A DNA stretch of 42,883 bases from Sedimentisphaerales bacterium (GTDB lineage Bacteria; Planctomycetota; Phycisphaerae; Sedimentisphaerales; SM23-30), in NCBI GenBank assembly GCA_028281535.1, contig JANQJS010000052.1:1-42883 (forward strand), in the 5' to 3' direction. The position numbers and the translations under genes are program-made. Shown here piece after piece: positions 9,401 to 16,566 of the stretch (the stretch's first letter is position 1; each line of letters starts with the position of its first letter). The notes under the pieces were generated by a model that made no database searches, was not told where the DNA came from, and worked only from the letters and a program-made list of their open reading frames with translations.

Positions 9401-10061
9401 CAAAGACTCTGAATATATTGGGATTAGCATTTTGTGTGGATAACAAAAACAGACGTGGATAGGCATCATTATCCTGTGTTGCCATCATAGAAGCATCACC
9501 ATTGAGTGGCGTCCTGGCATTGGTGTCTGGATTGAATAATTCACCCGAATCGTTCGTGCCGTCGCCATCACCATTGGTGCCACCCACACCACCTAAGGAA
9601 AAGAGATGACCATTTCCTAATATAATTGTAGATGGATACCAACGACCTTCGCCTGATGCGATAGGACCGACCTCGTTCAAGCTTTCTGTTCCACCGTTCT
9701 CCGGAATAGACAAAAGTCCCACCGTACCATCTGCCTGCCCGTCGACCAAAACGACATTTCCATTGGCTAAAACAGAATGCCCTGCACAGAAATAGTTTCT
9801 TGGGGCTGATGGCGCGGTATAGGCGCTAGGAGAATTAAGGTTCGTCGGATCAAATGTTGCCCATGGAAACTGCGACGCTCCCGTTCCTTGATCCCTAAAT
9901 GAAAATACAAAAATACGATCGGTATGCAAGCTGGCCATGTGAACCCCTTCAATACCAACTGCCACTGGCCCTGTCCATGAATCGGCCCTACTTTGCGTTG
10001 GCATCATCGCCAATGCACATATACATAAAAAAACACACCACTTTGTTAGACGTTTAATCAT
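6435..10061 (-). CDS. Secreted copper radical oxidase with PASTA repeats and F5/8 type C domain
   Basis: A 1208-residue exported protein. After a signal peptide (about 1-26, ending PTQSRA) comes a kelch-type oxidase domain plus E-set domain (about 415-518). The radical-copper site is intact: Cys92 (YFCAG), Tyr142 (RWYPS), Tyr364-His365 (RGYHSTG) and His459 (THSFTYN). Then follow three PASTA domains (525-588, 592-655, 659-722), an F5/8 type C/discoidin domain (about 745-903), two more PASTA domains (913-976, 981-1043) and a C-terminal beta-rich domain (about 1055-1208) of the kind found on planctomycete surface proteins. Family members oxidise alcohols or aldehydes with O2; the substrate is unknown, and the appended domains suggest glycan or cell-wall attachment (inference). 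The ATG at 10061 has GGAAG 8 nt upstream and gives a proper signal peptide; an in-frame upstream start at 10139 does not. Confidence 0.88.
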   Translation of the reverse strand: MIKRLTKWCVFLCICALAMMPTQSRADSWTGPVAVGIEGVHMASLHTDRIFVFSFRDQGTGASQFPWATFDPTNLNSPSAYTAPSAPRNYFCAGHSVLANGNVVLVDGQADGTVGLLSIPENGGTESLNEVGPIASGEGRWYPSTIILGNGHLFSLGGVGGTNGDGDGTNDSGELFNPDTNARTPLNGDASMMATQDNDAYPRLFLLSTQNANPNIFRVFEAGPNAAQFYTIDTGTNTGTLDPTSPPSDPGSNAGGGTGRLQATYCRLFDGRVMAMGGFTLGAADGTNPVVTAIDPEASSPSWQTLPNMIAPNQSGGYQRSYFLSTLLPNEEVVVYGSGTQVEIYNPTSVAWRLGEFMSLNRGYHSTGVLMRDGRVCVSGGANGGAGGYGETNEVQVYSPDYVTNDQLAGSARIARPTINITGTTLPAAARGTTISVPYISAEGPITQVHLHRPGSSTHSFTYNMKAIPCSFTDNGSTLQVTLPSNPNMAPPGYYYLFISCGPVGSRIPSVGKWIHVSGNAPAPCTVPGVVGQTQASAESAITGAGFSSSSSTASSSTIPSGNVISQTPSGGASATCGSNVSIVVSTGAALCSVPGVVGQTQASAESAITSAGLAAVISTASSSTVPSGNVISQTPSGGASVTCGSNVSVIVSAGSSSCNIPNVVGLLEQAAIDQFALAGFTSSVLITSQADAAPMGTVLSQSPASGAVPCNSSNLSLVVSTGSGGGGGCGSGQPYSDYVGAGQASGVVVTTSSNDGAANGTQTVNGSGLSGTTHSTAWEATWTTNGDAGNPAVANPSFLRGPGNWIQYDLGHLYTLGTMHVWNGNEFPTRGLNSVHIDYSTDGTIWTNLTSKNFAIAAGGAAYAGTQEADFGGVCVRYVVITVNSNHGDAFANQLSEVRFNIVAGGGGGPSLCSVPGVVGQTQASAESAITGAGFASSSSTASSSTVPSGNVISQTPSSGASVACGSSVSVVVSTGPASCSVPGIVGQTQASAESAITSAGFTSSSSTASSSTVPTGSVISQTPSGGASVACGSNVSIVVSTGPAGGGGTGPITITNFSFELPGSGSEVSNWANIPGWSLSPSTDSGLSSNDGGTNGTWTAYIGNAAGFVTQTTSHTIAAGTYQVQIDAQESGTLQVQLFNGSTGTTLTGGNGAFAVSGGFSTYTLNVTVAAGNSAIGQALGVRFQNSASGGETWTVVDNVRVTKTN
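6933..8489 (-). repeat. PASTA-encoding tandem repeats in oxidase 2
   Basis: Five units of about 190 bp (8298-8489, 8097-8288, 7896-8087, 7134-7325, 6933-7121) encode PASTA domains starting CSVPGVVGQTQASAESAIT or similar. Units 1, 2, 4 and 5 are nearly identical at the DNA level. Unit 3 is diverged (CNIPNVVGLLEQAAIDQF). The array is split by the discoidin-domain segment at 7353-7829. The near identity suggests recent duplication or gene conversion. Confidence 0.85.
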
Positions 10062-10069
10062 AACGCCAC

Positions 10070-10120
10070 TTCCTTTCTTTAAACGGTTAACAATACTCCA
10101 AATATACTTCACACACACAA
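10070..10120 (-). promoter_or_regulatory. TG-repeat leader and Shine-Dalgarno element of oxidase 2
   Basis: On the minus strand a TTGTGTGTGTGAA tract (10108-10120) is followed by TGGAGTATT (10092-10100) and AAAGAAAGGAAGT (about 10068-10080), then the ATG at 10061. The same three blocks precede oxidase 1 at 3069-3124. The remainder of the 256-bp spacer up to 10317 shows no gene. Confidence 0.45.
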
Positions 10121-10317
10121 TATCTAACCGCGAGCTCACACACCCACAGGTAAATAACTCTTGAGATGCCAGGGGAATTTAAATAGAAGGGAGATCTATT
10201 CAAATGAGGCTAAGCTTTACTTTGTTTGCCAGGGCGGATCAACGGAAGCGATCAAACATCTTTTGATTCACCCATATTACTTTCACTCATTTTATCTAAA
10301 CGGTGCTTTCATTACTT

Positions 10318-12033
10318 TCATCTCCGAGTTGCTAAACATGTTATATTTTGTAAAGAAAGAGTTCGCGTATAAATGGCAAAATCATTTATTATGAACCCTG
10401 TTTTTCTATCTTCCATGGAAACGGCATGTGCATTATTAAAATTTCCCAAAACAATTTCATCTACACCATTCGTTGACTGTTCGTTAGAATTGACACTTTC
10501 AGCAATTAACTGCCCATCCAAGTAGAGTCGAAGTGTTGAATGCTTCATCGTCAAAGACAGATGATACCATTGGTTTTTTGATATGTTGACATCCCCTGTC
10601 ACACAGACCATAGCATCTTTATATTTTTCATTTTCTATATAATAGGTGCAACCCAAGACAAATTTACCATCGGCAACGTCATCAAGATACACTTCAAACA
10701 ATGCTTCGACCCCATCACCTCCTGATTCGTTCAAATCATACGGTGCAAACAAAATCGTTTGTGGTGACAATTCAGTAAAATTCACCCACAAGGTGTATGT
10801 AAGCTCTGAATGGTCACGATGAAACAATGGGTGATTCTTGGGTTTAATTCTCACATGATCATTAACACGATCAAACTTCATTGAATATTGCCCCGTGTTC
10901 TCTTTTACATCTGGGACATTTGAAACTAAATCAACCCCATTATAATTCAAACCAGGATTATCTTGAATCGTCTTTGCAGGCTGAATCAAACGAAACTGAG
11001 GTTTAGTTATGTTGTGACAATCGACACCTTGAACCTTCACAGGCTTTTGAGATATATTCCGTACATAGTGATGCGTGCCCATATCTTTTTCGACCATAGG
11101 ACTGTCCAATTCCACCACCATCATTTCACCTTTAGTAACCGTAAAACGTTCTCGACTCTCATTTTCATGTGGTTGAATGGTAACACTGCCTTCAAAAACA
11201 ACCAAATGACTGGTTTGATTATCATCGACATGAACACCAAATTCTGTCCCTAAATCTACAATAGTTGCACCAGGCGTATAAACGGTAAACCCTTCAGTTT
11301 CTACAGCTACATCGGCAACAAGCTTTCCATATCCCAGATAAATCCTACTCGTCGATTCAAAGGAAATTTCTGATGGGCCTTCAAGTGTGATTTTTGTACC
11401 ATCATGCAACATGATTTCTGCCAAACCGCTGATGAGGTGATAGTCTTTAGCTTCCAAGATCTCCACGGGTTCATGGGCCCATTGAGCCTGAATGGTATCT
11501 GTTACCGTTGCGACTACAGTTACGGCTTTAGAAATAGAGAACCACACTATTGATAATCCAACAAGTAAGCAAGCCGCAACCACCATCTTAACGATGAATG
11601 GGGATATCGAAATGGATTTTACAGTAGAGCTGTCTTGTACGGGTCGACTCGGATTGCGACGCTGTCCTTTTGATTGCGCCTGGAGAAATTCCTCTAATTG
11701 CTCCTGAGCATCCTTTTCGATTTTCTTTTTTTGTATTTTTTGATGTGCGTCGTTTAATTCATTATGAATTTTTTCTTCTTGCTCAATAATATCACGATAC
11801 AATTGCTCAAGTTTTTCATCTGACAAACCAGCTGTTTCCATTAAATACTTATCGCTTTTCTGATGACGGCTTACGATAGAATTTAACGACATGAATTCAT
11901 AAAAAAGTACCAATGCCTGGCGATCATCCAGAAGCATAGTGCTAAATTGATCAAGCTCTTGTTGTGAAACTTGATCAGCTTCAAGTTTTTCTATGAATTG
12001 AAATATGTCTTGTGGATTAGCATTAGATGCCAT
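10318..12033 (-). CDS. FecR-type anti-sigma factor with C-terminal LamG domain (copy 2)
   Basis: A 571-residue single-pass membrane regulator built like the protein at 3298-5034: cytoplasmic N-terminus with a charged coiled coil (about 80-120), one membrane segment (about 147-167), an extracytoplasmic FecR domain (about 170-300, containing LEGPSEISFES and IVDLGTEFGVHV), and a LamG domain (about 370-560, containing YTLWVNFTELSP and NQWYHLSLTM). It should control the sigma factor at 12023-12595, whose gene it overlaps by 11 nt. The ATG at 12033 has GGAGGG 7 nt upstream; a GTG at 12039 is in frame but abuts that site. The cytoplasmic and LamG parts differ strongly from copy 1, as expected if the two circuits are insulated and sense different ligands (inference). 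Confidence 0.86.
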   Translation of the reverse strand: MASNANPQDIFQFIEKLEADQVSQQELDQFSTMLLDDRQALVLFYEFMSLNSIVSRHQKSDKYLMETAGLSDEKLEQLYRDIIEQEEKIHNELNDAHQKIQKKKIEKDAQEQLEEFLQAQSKGQRRNPSRPVQDSSTVKSISISPFIVKMVVAACLLVGLSIVWFSISKAVTVVATVTDTIQAQWAHEPVEILEAKDYHLISGLAEIMLHDGTKITLEGPSEISFESTSRIYLGYGKLVADVAVETEGFTVYTPGATIVDLGTEFGVHVDDNQTSHLVVFEGSVTIQPHENESRERFTVTKGEMMVVELDSPMVEKDMGTHHYVRNISQKPVKVQGVDCHNITKPQFRLIQPAKTIQDNPGLNYNGVDLVSNVPDVKENTGQYSMKFDRVNDHVRIKPKNHPLFHRDHSELTYTLWVNFTELSPQTILFAPYDLNESGGDGVEALFEVYLDDVADGKFVLGCTYYIENEKYKDAMVCVTGDVNISKNQWYHLSLTMKHSTLRLYLDGQLIAESVNSNEQSTNGVDEIVLGNFNNAHAVSMEDRKTGFIINDFAIYTRTLSLQNITCLATRR

Positions 12034-12595
12034 GACCACCCTCCCATTTTGCGATCGTTTGATTAATACATAAACGCAAAGAATTTATAATTCGATAATA
12101 GGTATGATACAACAAACGAGGTGAGATCATTTTTGATTCAGCAATCTTCTTAACCGTCAACCCAGAATCATACCGCAATTCTATTAATTCTTTTTCTGAC
12201 GGATCGATTTTTTCAAAACAGTTTCGAAAAGCATCTTTTCGATCAATAGCCAAAGCATCAACCATGTTTTCTAGATCAGTAGCAATTTGGGCCAATGCCT
12301 CCTCATTAAATTTCACCATAGATCGTTTTTGTTTACGTCGATAATTCCATATGATGTTTTTAGCGATTTTCATTCCCCAAGCAACAAAGCTGGTCTCCTG
12401 CTGATATTCATCGAACTTACGGCACATCACAACGGCAACATCTTGCAGAATATCATCGGCATCGAATCGATTTAATACCAACGCATAAATATAACCATGT
12501 AATCTATCCTGATGCTGGAGAAACAACCTAGTGAATTGTTCACTTGTTGAACGTTGAGGTAAAGATGTATCATTTTGTAATGGCTGATCTGACAT
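12023..12595 (-). CDS. ECF RNA polymerase sigma factor (copy 2)
   Basis: A 190-residue ECF sigma factor with region 2 at about 25-85 (HQDRLHGYIYALVLNRFDAD, then DILQDVAVVMCRKF and FVAWGMKIAKNII) and region 4 at about 128-180 (DPSEKELIELRYDSGLTVKK, then IAESKMISPRLLYHTYYRI). It has the same length class and order of motifs as the copy at 5034-5582 but is clearly diverged. It is the first gene of the second sigma-FecR-oxidase module. The Shine-Dalgarno is weak (GGATGGATAGTGT before ATG). The upstream 294-bp spacer contains its control region and the terminator of the HDOD gene. Confidence 0.86.
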   Translation of the reverse strand: MSDQPLQNDTSLPQRSTSEQFTRLFLQHQDRLHGYIYALVLNRFDADDILQDVAVVMCRKFDEYQQETSFVAWGMKIAKNIIWNYRRKQKRSMVKFNEEALAQIATDLENMVDALAIDRKDAFRNCFEKIDPSEKELIELRYDSGLTVKKIAESKMISPRLLYHTYYRIINSLRLCINQTIAKWEGGHGI

Positions 12596-12798
12596 ACACT
12601 ATCCATCCAATAAAATTTACACCTTCTTAATATAACAATGTCGTTAGGTGATGAAATTTCAGAAAAAAATACTCAAACACCCCATATTTTTATTACCCTT
12701 TATTAATTATCGACTTAAGACAAATCTATTTTAAGCTATTTTTAAGATTCTTTATAGACACCCAATACACTCGTCCGATAACTATACCACATTCAGAC

Positions 12799-12831
12799 AA
12801 AAAAAGCAGCACTGACCACAATGCTGCTTTT
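12799..12831 (-). terminator. Intrinsic terminator of the HDOD gene
   Basis: Perfect 10-bp arms AAAAGCAGCA (12802-12811) and TGCTGCTTTT (12822-12831) close a 10-nt loop, and more T residues follow on the minus strand. It lies about 60 nt past the HDOD stop codon. The remaining part of the 12596-12889 spacer is AT-rich with no gene visible. Confidence 0.7.
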
Positions 12832-12889
12832 GGGGTGCTCAAGTCAATCCCCTCTGAATTGACCGGAGCCTACACTTTTTTATTTATGG

Positions 12890-13810
12890 TTATTCTGTCA
12901 ATGACAGTAAAACTTCAGATTTACCCGTTTCGTCATGAACGCGTGCCATGATCTCACCAATTTTATCTGGGGTTAAGTTTAATTCTTCTCGTACCCGATG
13001 ATCATAACTTGGACATGGATTTCCACTATCGCCCAAGCCTTGGTTATGGCAAATATAGTCTGCCATGTGAATCAGCTTGACCAGACCTTGATGTTCTTTA
13101 TCAGGACAAGCTAATGGATCATGATGCCAACGCACCACAGAAATGATTTCATCCCCTAACTTCCACCGAGCACCTAACCAGGCACCTGCTTCGTCATGGC
13201 CCATGCCGATAAAACGAGCTTCTTCTTTGACAACAGGTAAATCATCATTTGTTGAACTTTCCAATGCCTGATGAAATTCATCATTTGCGTAACGTTCAAA
13301 TAGAATTTTACCCATATCATGAACGATACCAGCTAAATGCGCCATGTCACGTGTAATCGATTGATCCACTTCATTGATTGTATAATCGTAAAGTACTGAC
13401 GCGATGATGCCAACGCAGACTGAATGTTTCCAGAATTCGCGACGATCAAACAATGGATTGGTAGATTCCTTAAATGCTCCAAACACACTCGTACTCAAAG
13501 CAATATTAGCTACGGTAACAAAACCTAAACGAGCGATGGCTGATTGCAGTTTGGTAATTTCTTCGCCATGAACAGGCGCATAAAATACTGAGTTGACCAT
13601 TTTCAGCACTTTTGTGGTTATAGACGGATCCTCTTCGATCAATTTAGCAACATCACTGGCACTGCTTTTAGGATCATCGATCACTTCTTGTAGTCGAAGT
13701 GCAACTTCTGGCAGTGTAGGCAAATCCTCTGCAGAGGCAAAAATGGTTAACAGTTCATGCGGATCTCTTGGTTGTGCGGTTGCCGATTTGACTTGTGCTG
13801 CTTTACCCAT
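12890..13810 (-). CDS. HDOD domain signalling protein
   Basis: A 306-residue soluble protein dominated by an HDOD domain (about 25-230): LPTLPEVALRLQEVIDDP, a DPSITTKVLKMVNSVFY segment, then LGFVTVANIALSTSVFG. An HD motif survives at His164-Asp165 (GIVHDMGKIL), followed by RWHHDP near 229-233, so residual metal binding is possible. HDOD proteins usually act as non-enzymatic partners in signalling or stress responses; no specific role can be assigned. It stands alone, with its own promoter candidate (13871-13899) and terminator (12799-12831). Confidence 0.85.
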   Translation of the reverse strand: MGKAAQVKSATAQPRDPHELLTIFASAEDLPTLPEVALRLQEVIDDPKSSASDVAKLIEEDPSITTKVLKMVNSVFYAPVHGEEITKLQSAIARLGFVTVANIALSTSVFGAFKESTNPLFDRREFWKHSVCVGIIASVLYDYTINEVDQSITRDMAHLAGIVHDMGKILFERYANDEFHQALESSTNDDLPVVKEEARFIGMGHDEAGAWLGARWKLGDEIISVVRWHHDPLACPDKEHQGLVKLIHMADYICHNQGLGDSGNPCPSYDHRVREELNLTPDKIGEIMARVHDETGKSEVLLSLTE

Positions 13811-14189
13811 ACCTATAATAACCTTTCAAATCTAATGCCAAGGCCTCACATGCGCTTCGGGCCCTACTCAATTTTACAATTCATTGTCATAATTGACAAA
13901 AATGCGTTGCTTTTTTTTCATCGGCAACTTACTGCTCCATATAAAGTCGCTGTTTTAACAATTCCCTGGTGTTTGTTAGATGTAATTATCTCATAAAATC
14001 TGGTCCGATAAAATCTATCAAAAAAGATGATATATCATGATTTGTGGATCCTATTTTATTCAAACAGCCATAGAGCCTCAAATAGGACAGGAACTTTTTT
14101 AAACTGGCATCTGGGGAAAAAATAATCTATCATTTTGTTCCGATAATATAGAGTACTTTTGAACCTCAAGGATGAAACAGGAGTTTCTT
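13811..14189. other. Divergent 379-bp spacer between HDOD and pepA
   Basis: No gene is visible. The left part contains the minus-strand promoter of the HDOD gene. The middle holds a perfect 12-bp palindrome, ATGATATATCAT (14027-14038), which could be an operator. The right end carries the AGGAG ribosome binding site of pepA. No convincing -35/-10 pair could be picked for pepA, although GATAAT at 14142-14147 is possible. Confidence 0.5.
13871..13899 (-). promoter_or_regulatory. Predicted sigma-70-type promoter of the HDOD gene
   Basis: On the minus strand TTGTCA (13894-13899) is separated by exactly 17 nt from TAAAAT (13871-13876), which would start transcription about 50 nt before the ATG at 13810. 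Spacing is ideal, with one mismatch to consensus in each hexamer. Confidence 0.5.
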
Positions 14190-15704
14190 ATGGCAATCAA
14201 ATTTGCCCCGCTAAAAATATCCGCATTACAAGCAACCCTATCTAAAGTTAAAACAGATCTGTTAGTTGTCGGTCTTTTTGAATCTTCCAAGAAAACAACC
14301 AAAGAGATTGATCAACTTGATGAAGTAACAGGCGGTGCCATCCGAAGCGTTCTTAAAAGCAATGACTATAAAGCAAGCCTGAACGAGACCTTGTTTATCT
14401 ACCCCACTTCCACTAAGGGGCCAAAACGCGTTTTACTGATTGGGCTGGGAGCTAAAAACGATTTTGATTTAAATCGATGCCGTAGAGCTGCCTCAGTCAT
14501 CGTGAGAGAATGTCAAAAAACAGGTATAAAATCAATCGCCATGGATATACATGATTTAATTCCTGAGAAATTCAACCGAAAGGACATCGGGCAAGCAATT
14601 GCAGAAGGACTCCATTTTGGCCGTTATGACTATTTTGATCATTTACCAGAAAAAGCTAAAGCGAAACAACCTATAAAAGTTACGGTAATAGATAGCCTTG
14701 CTGAACAAGTTAAAACGCTTTCCCAAGGTATACGAATCGGTGATAAAATTGGGGCAGGACAAAATATTTGCCGGCATATTGCCAATCAGCCCGGCAATGA
14801 AATTCATCCTCCAGAATTGGCCAGAGTTTGTCAACGAGTCGCTAAACAAAACAACCTTAGGTGTAAAGTTTTTAATAAACGCCAGCTCACTGATATGAAA
14901 ATGAATGCCATCCTCGCTGTGGGCAAAGGGTCAGAACACGAACCACGTTTAATCTCCCTTGAACATAAAGGCAAATCAAAGGGTGGGCCAGATGTAGTTT
15001 TGGTCGGAAAAGCAATCACTTTTGACACTGGTGGAATCAGTTTAAAACCCGGTCTCGGCATGCAGGATATGAAATTTGATAAATCAGGTGGCTGTGCGGT
15101 AATAGGCATCATGGCTGCCGTTGCCCAACTAAAATTGAAACTCAATGTCGTTGGCCTGGTGACATCAGCAGAAAATATGCCGGCTCATAATAGTTATCGC
15201 CCTGGTGATATCATCAAAACCTATAGCGGAAAAACCGTTGAAATTCACAACACGGATGCCGAAGGCCGCATGGTTCTTGCTGACGCATTGTGGTATGGGG
15301 CAAAAATGAAACCAAAAATCATGATCGACATGGCAACGCTCACAGGTGCATGTGCCGTAGCTTTGGGATCGCATTATGCCGGCCTCTTTACACCAGACAA
15401 TAAACTTGCCAGCCAACTCGAAAAATCTGGCCAAGCCAGTGGCGAACCTGTTTGGCGATTACCTGTGGGACCTGAATATGGCAATGAAATGAAAAGCACG
15501 ATCGCGGATCTGAAAAATGTCGCTGACCGATGGGGGGGTGCCAGTAATGCCGCAGCGTTTTTACAAGAATTTGTTGGTGATACCCCCTGGGCACATATTG
15601 ATATAGCGGGTTCAATTGTCAATACCAGTGAAAAACCATACGCTGCAACAGGGTCGAATGGCTATGCGGTCCGCCTGATCGTTGATTATTTAAGACATTT
15701 CTAG
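14190..15704 (+). CDS. pepA: Leucyl aminopeptidase (M17 family)
   Basis: A 504-residue cytosolic di-metal exopeptidase that removes N-terminal amino acids. The N-terminal macro-like domain (about 1-170) is followed by the catalytic domain with the M17 signature NTDAEGR (354-360). Metal ligands and catalytic residues line up with the family: Lys274, Asp279, Asp297, Asp356, Glu358, with Lys286 and Arg360 as catalytic residues. I chose the ATG at 14190 because AGGAG lies 7 nt upstream; an in-frame ATG at 14172 has only a weak site overlapping it. The gene is followed by folE after 123 nt, with a short hairpin between them. Confidence 0.95.
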   Translation: MAIKFAPLKISALQATLSKVKTDLLVVGLFESSKKTTKEIDQLDEVTGGAIRSVLKSNDYKASLNETLFIYPTSTKGPKRVLLIGLGAKNDFDLNRCRRAASVIVRECQKTGIKSIAMDIHDLIPEKFNRKDIGQAIAEGLHFGRYDYFDHLPEKAKAKQPIKVTVIDSLAEQVKTLSQGIRIGDKIGAGQNICRHIANQPGNEIHPPELARVCQRVAKQNNLRCKVFNKRQLTDMKMNAILAVGKGSEHEPRLISLEHKGKSKGGPDVVLVGKAITFDTGGISLKPGLGMQDMKFDKSGGCAVIGIMAAVAQLKLKLNVVGLVTSAENMPAHNSYRPGDIIKTYSGKTVEIHNTDAEGRMVLADALWYGAKMKPKIMIDMATLTGACAVALGSHYAGLFTPDNKLASQLEKSGQASGEPVWRLPVGPEYGNEMKSTIADLKNVADRWGGASNAAAFLQEFVGDTPWAHIDIAGSIVNTSEKPYAATGSNGYAVRLIVDYLRHF

Positions 15705-15762
15705 CAGCTTGTTCAATTCCAGCTGAACCAGTATAATAACTGAGCGTATAATTAGGACAGTC

Positions 15763-15779
15763 AGCGGCCACTAGCCGCT
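15763..15779 (+). terminator. Short GC-rich hairpin between pepA and folE
   Basis: AGCGGC and GCCGCT arms close a 5-nt loop 59 nt past the pepA stop. The sequence after it (TAAAGATAAAATTT) lacks a T run, so termination is uncertain. Confidence 0.22.
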
Positions 15780-15827
15780 TAAAGATAAAATTTACAGGCC
15801 TTTAGCCATTGACAGAAAGCCAAATTC

Positions 15828-16412
15828 ATGCAAAGCGATGTACCAGAAAACTCAAATGTAGATCTCGAACGTATTGAAAAAGCTGTTCGAGAAATTCTCC
15901 TTGCAGTCGGTGAAGATCCTGACCGTGAAGGATTGACAAAAACACCCAGTCGTGTTGCTCGCATGTACGCAGAAATGTTTGAAGGCTTGTCTATCGATCC
16001 TAAGATTCATACGGAAACAGTGTTTACCGAAAATTATGACGAAATCGTCATCTTGCGTGACATTCCATTCCATAGCATGTGTGAACATCATCTGTTACCC
16101 TTCATGGGACATGCACATGTAGCCTATATCCCTAAAGGTAAAGTTTTAGGGCTAAGCAAACTCGCACGAATTGTTACTGCCTTTGCCCGCAGACCACAAA
16201 TGCAGGAACGTCTGACACATCAAATTGCCAATTTCATCATGGATGAAGTAGACGCGCTTGGTGTTGCCGTTGTCATGAAAGCTTCACACACCTGCATGAC
16301 CGTTCGAGGTGCCAAAAAAGCAGGAGCTTCTATGATTACATCAGCTATGCTTGGCAGTTTCCGAAAAGATATTCGTAGCCGCAACGAAGTCATGGGCCTG
16401 ATTTCCATGTAA
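15828..16412 (+). CDS. folE: GTP cyclohydrolase I (type IA)
   Basis: A 194-residue enzyme that converts GTP to 7,8-dihydroneopterin triphosphate, the entry to folate or to queuosine-type and pterin pathways. Zinc ligands are Cys85 and His88 (MCEHHLLPF) and Cys156 (SHTCMTVRG), matching Cys110, His113 and Cys181 of the E. coli enzyme. The GLSKLARIV helix and the [10 protein letters not shown]-terminal segment are also present. The length is typical of a bacterial type IA protein with a short N-terminus. The ribosome binding site is weak (AGAAAG). No other folate gene is nearby. Confidence 0.96.
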   Translation: MQSDVPENSNVDLERIEKAVREILLAVGEDPDREGLTKTPSRVARMYAEMFEGLSIDPKIHTETVFTENYDEIVILRDIPFHSMCEHHLLPFMGHAHVAYIPKGKVLGLSKLARIVTAFARRPQMQERLTHQIANFIMDEVDALGVAVVMKASHTCMTVRGAKKAGASMITSAMLGSFRKDIRSRNEVMGLISM

Positions 16413-16504
16413 CACACGTTCGCGTGCTCTTACGCCGCGACCTTTAATACATGAACCCACTCTCGTTGTTCGCTCCTTTTTGGCGAGACTTGTTTGATTA
16501 TATA

Positions 16505-16533
16505 TAAAAAAAAGGCGGTTATAAATAACCGCC
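16505..16533 (-). terminator. Strong intrinsic terminator of the SGNH lipoprotein gene (REP-like hairpin)
   Basis: GGCGGTTAT (16514-16522) and ATAACCGCC (16525-16533) form a perfect 9-bp stem. On the minus strand nine T residues follow, 34 nt after the SGNH stop. The stem also belongs to a small repeat family: the 22 bases 16517-16538 match 17560-17581 at 19 positions. Confidence 0.72.
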
Positions 16534-16566
16534 CTACCTAGTCATTATTCATCCAAGGTTTATATA

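Noticed and set aside
10161..10394. A 77-codon plus-strand open frame at the start of the module 2 spacer
   Set aside because: It has no ribosome binding site, overlaps the 3' end of the FecR 2 gene, and its translation looks non-protein-like.
5700..12686. An ACCCCATA octamer near 5700, 6131 and 12679, upstream of both sigma genes and in the spacer
   Set aside because: An octamer is expected about once or twice by chance in this length, the distances to the start codons differ (118 versus 84 nt), and no second conserved box accompanies it.
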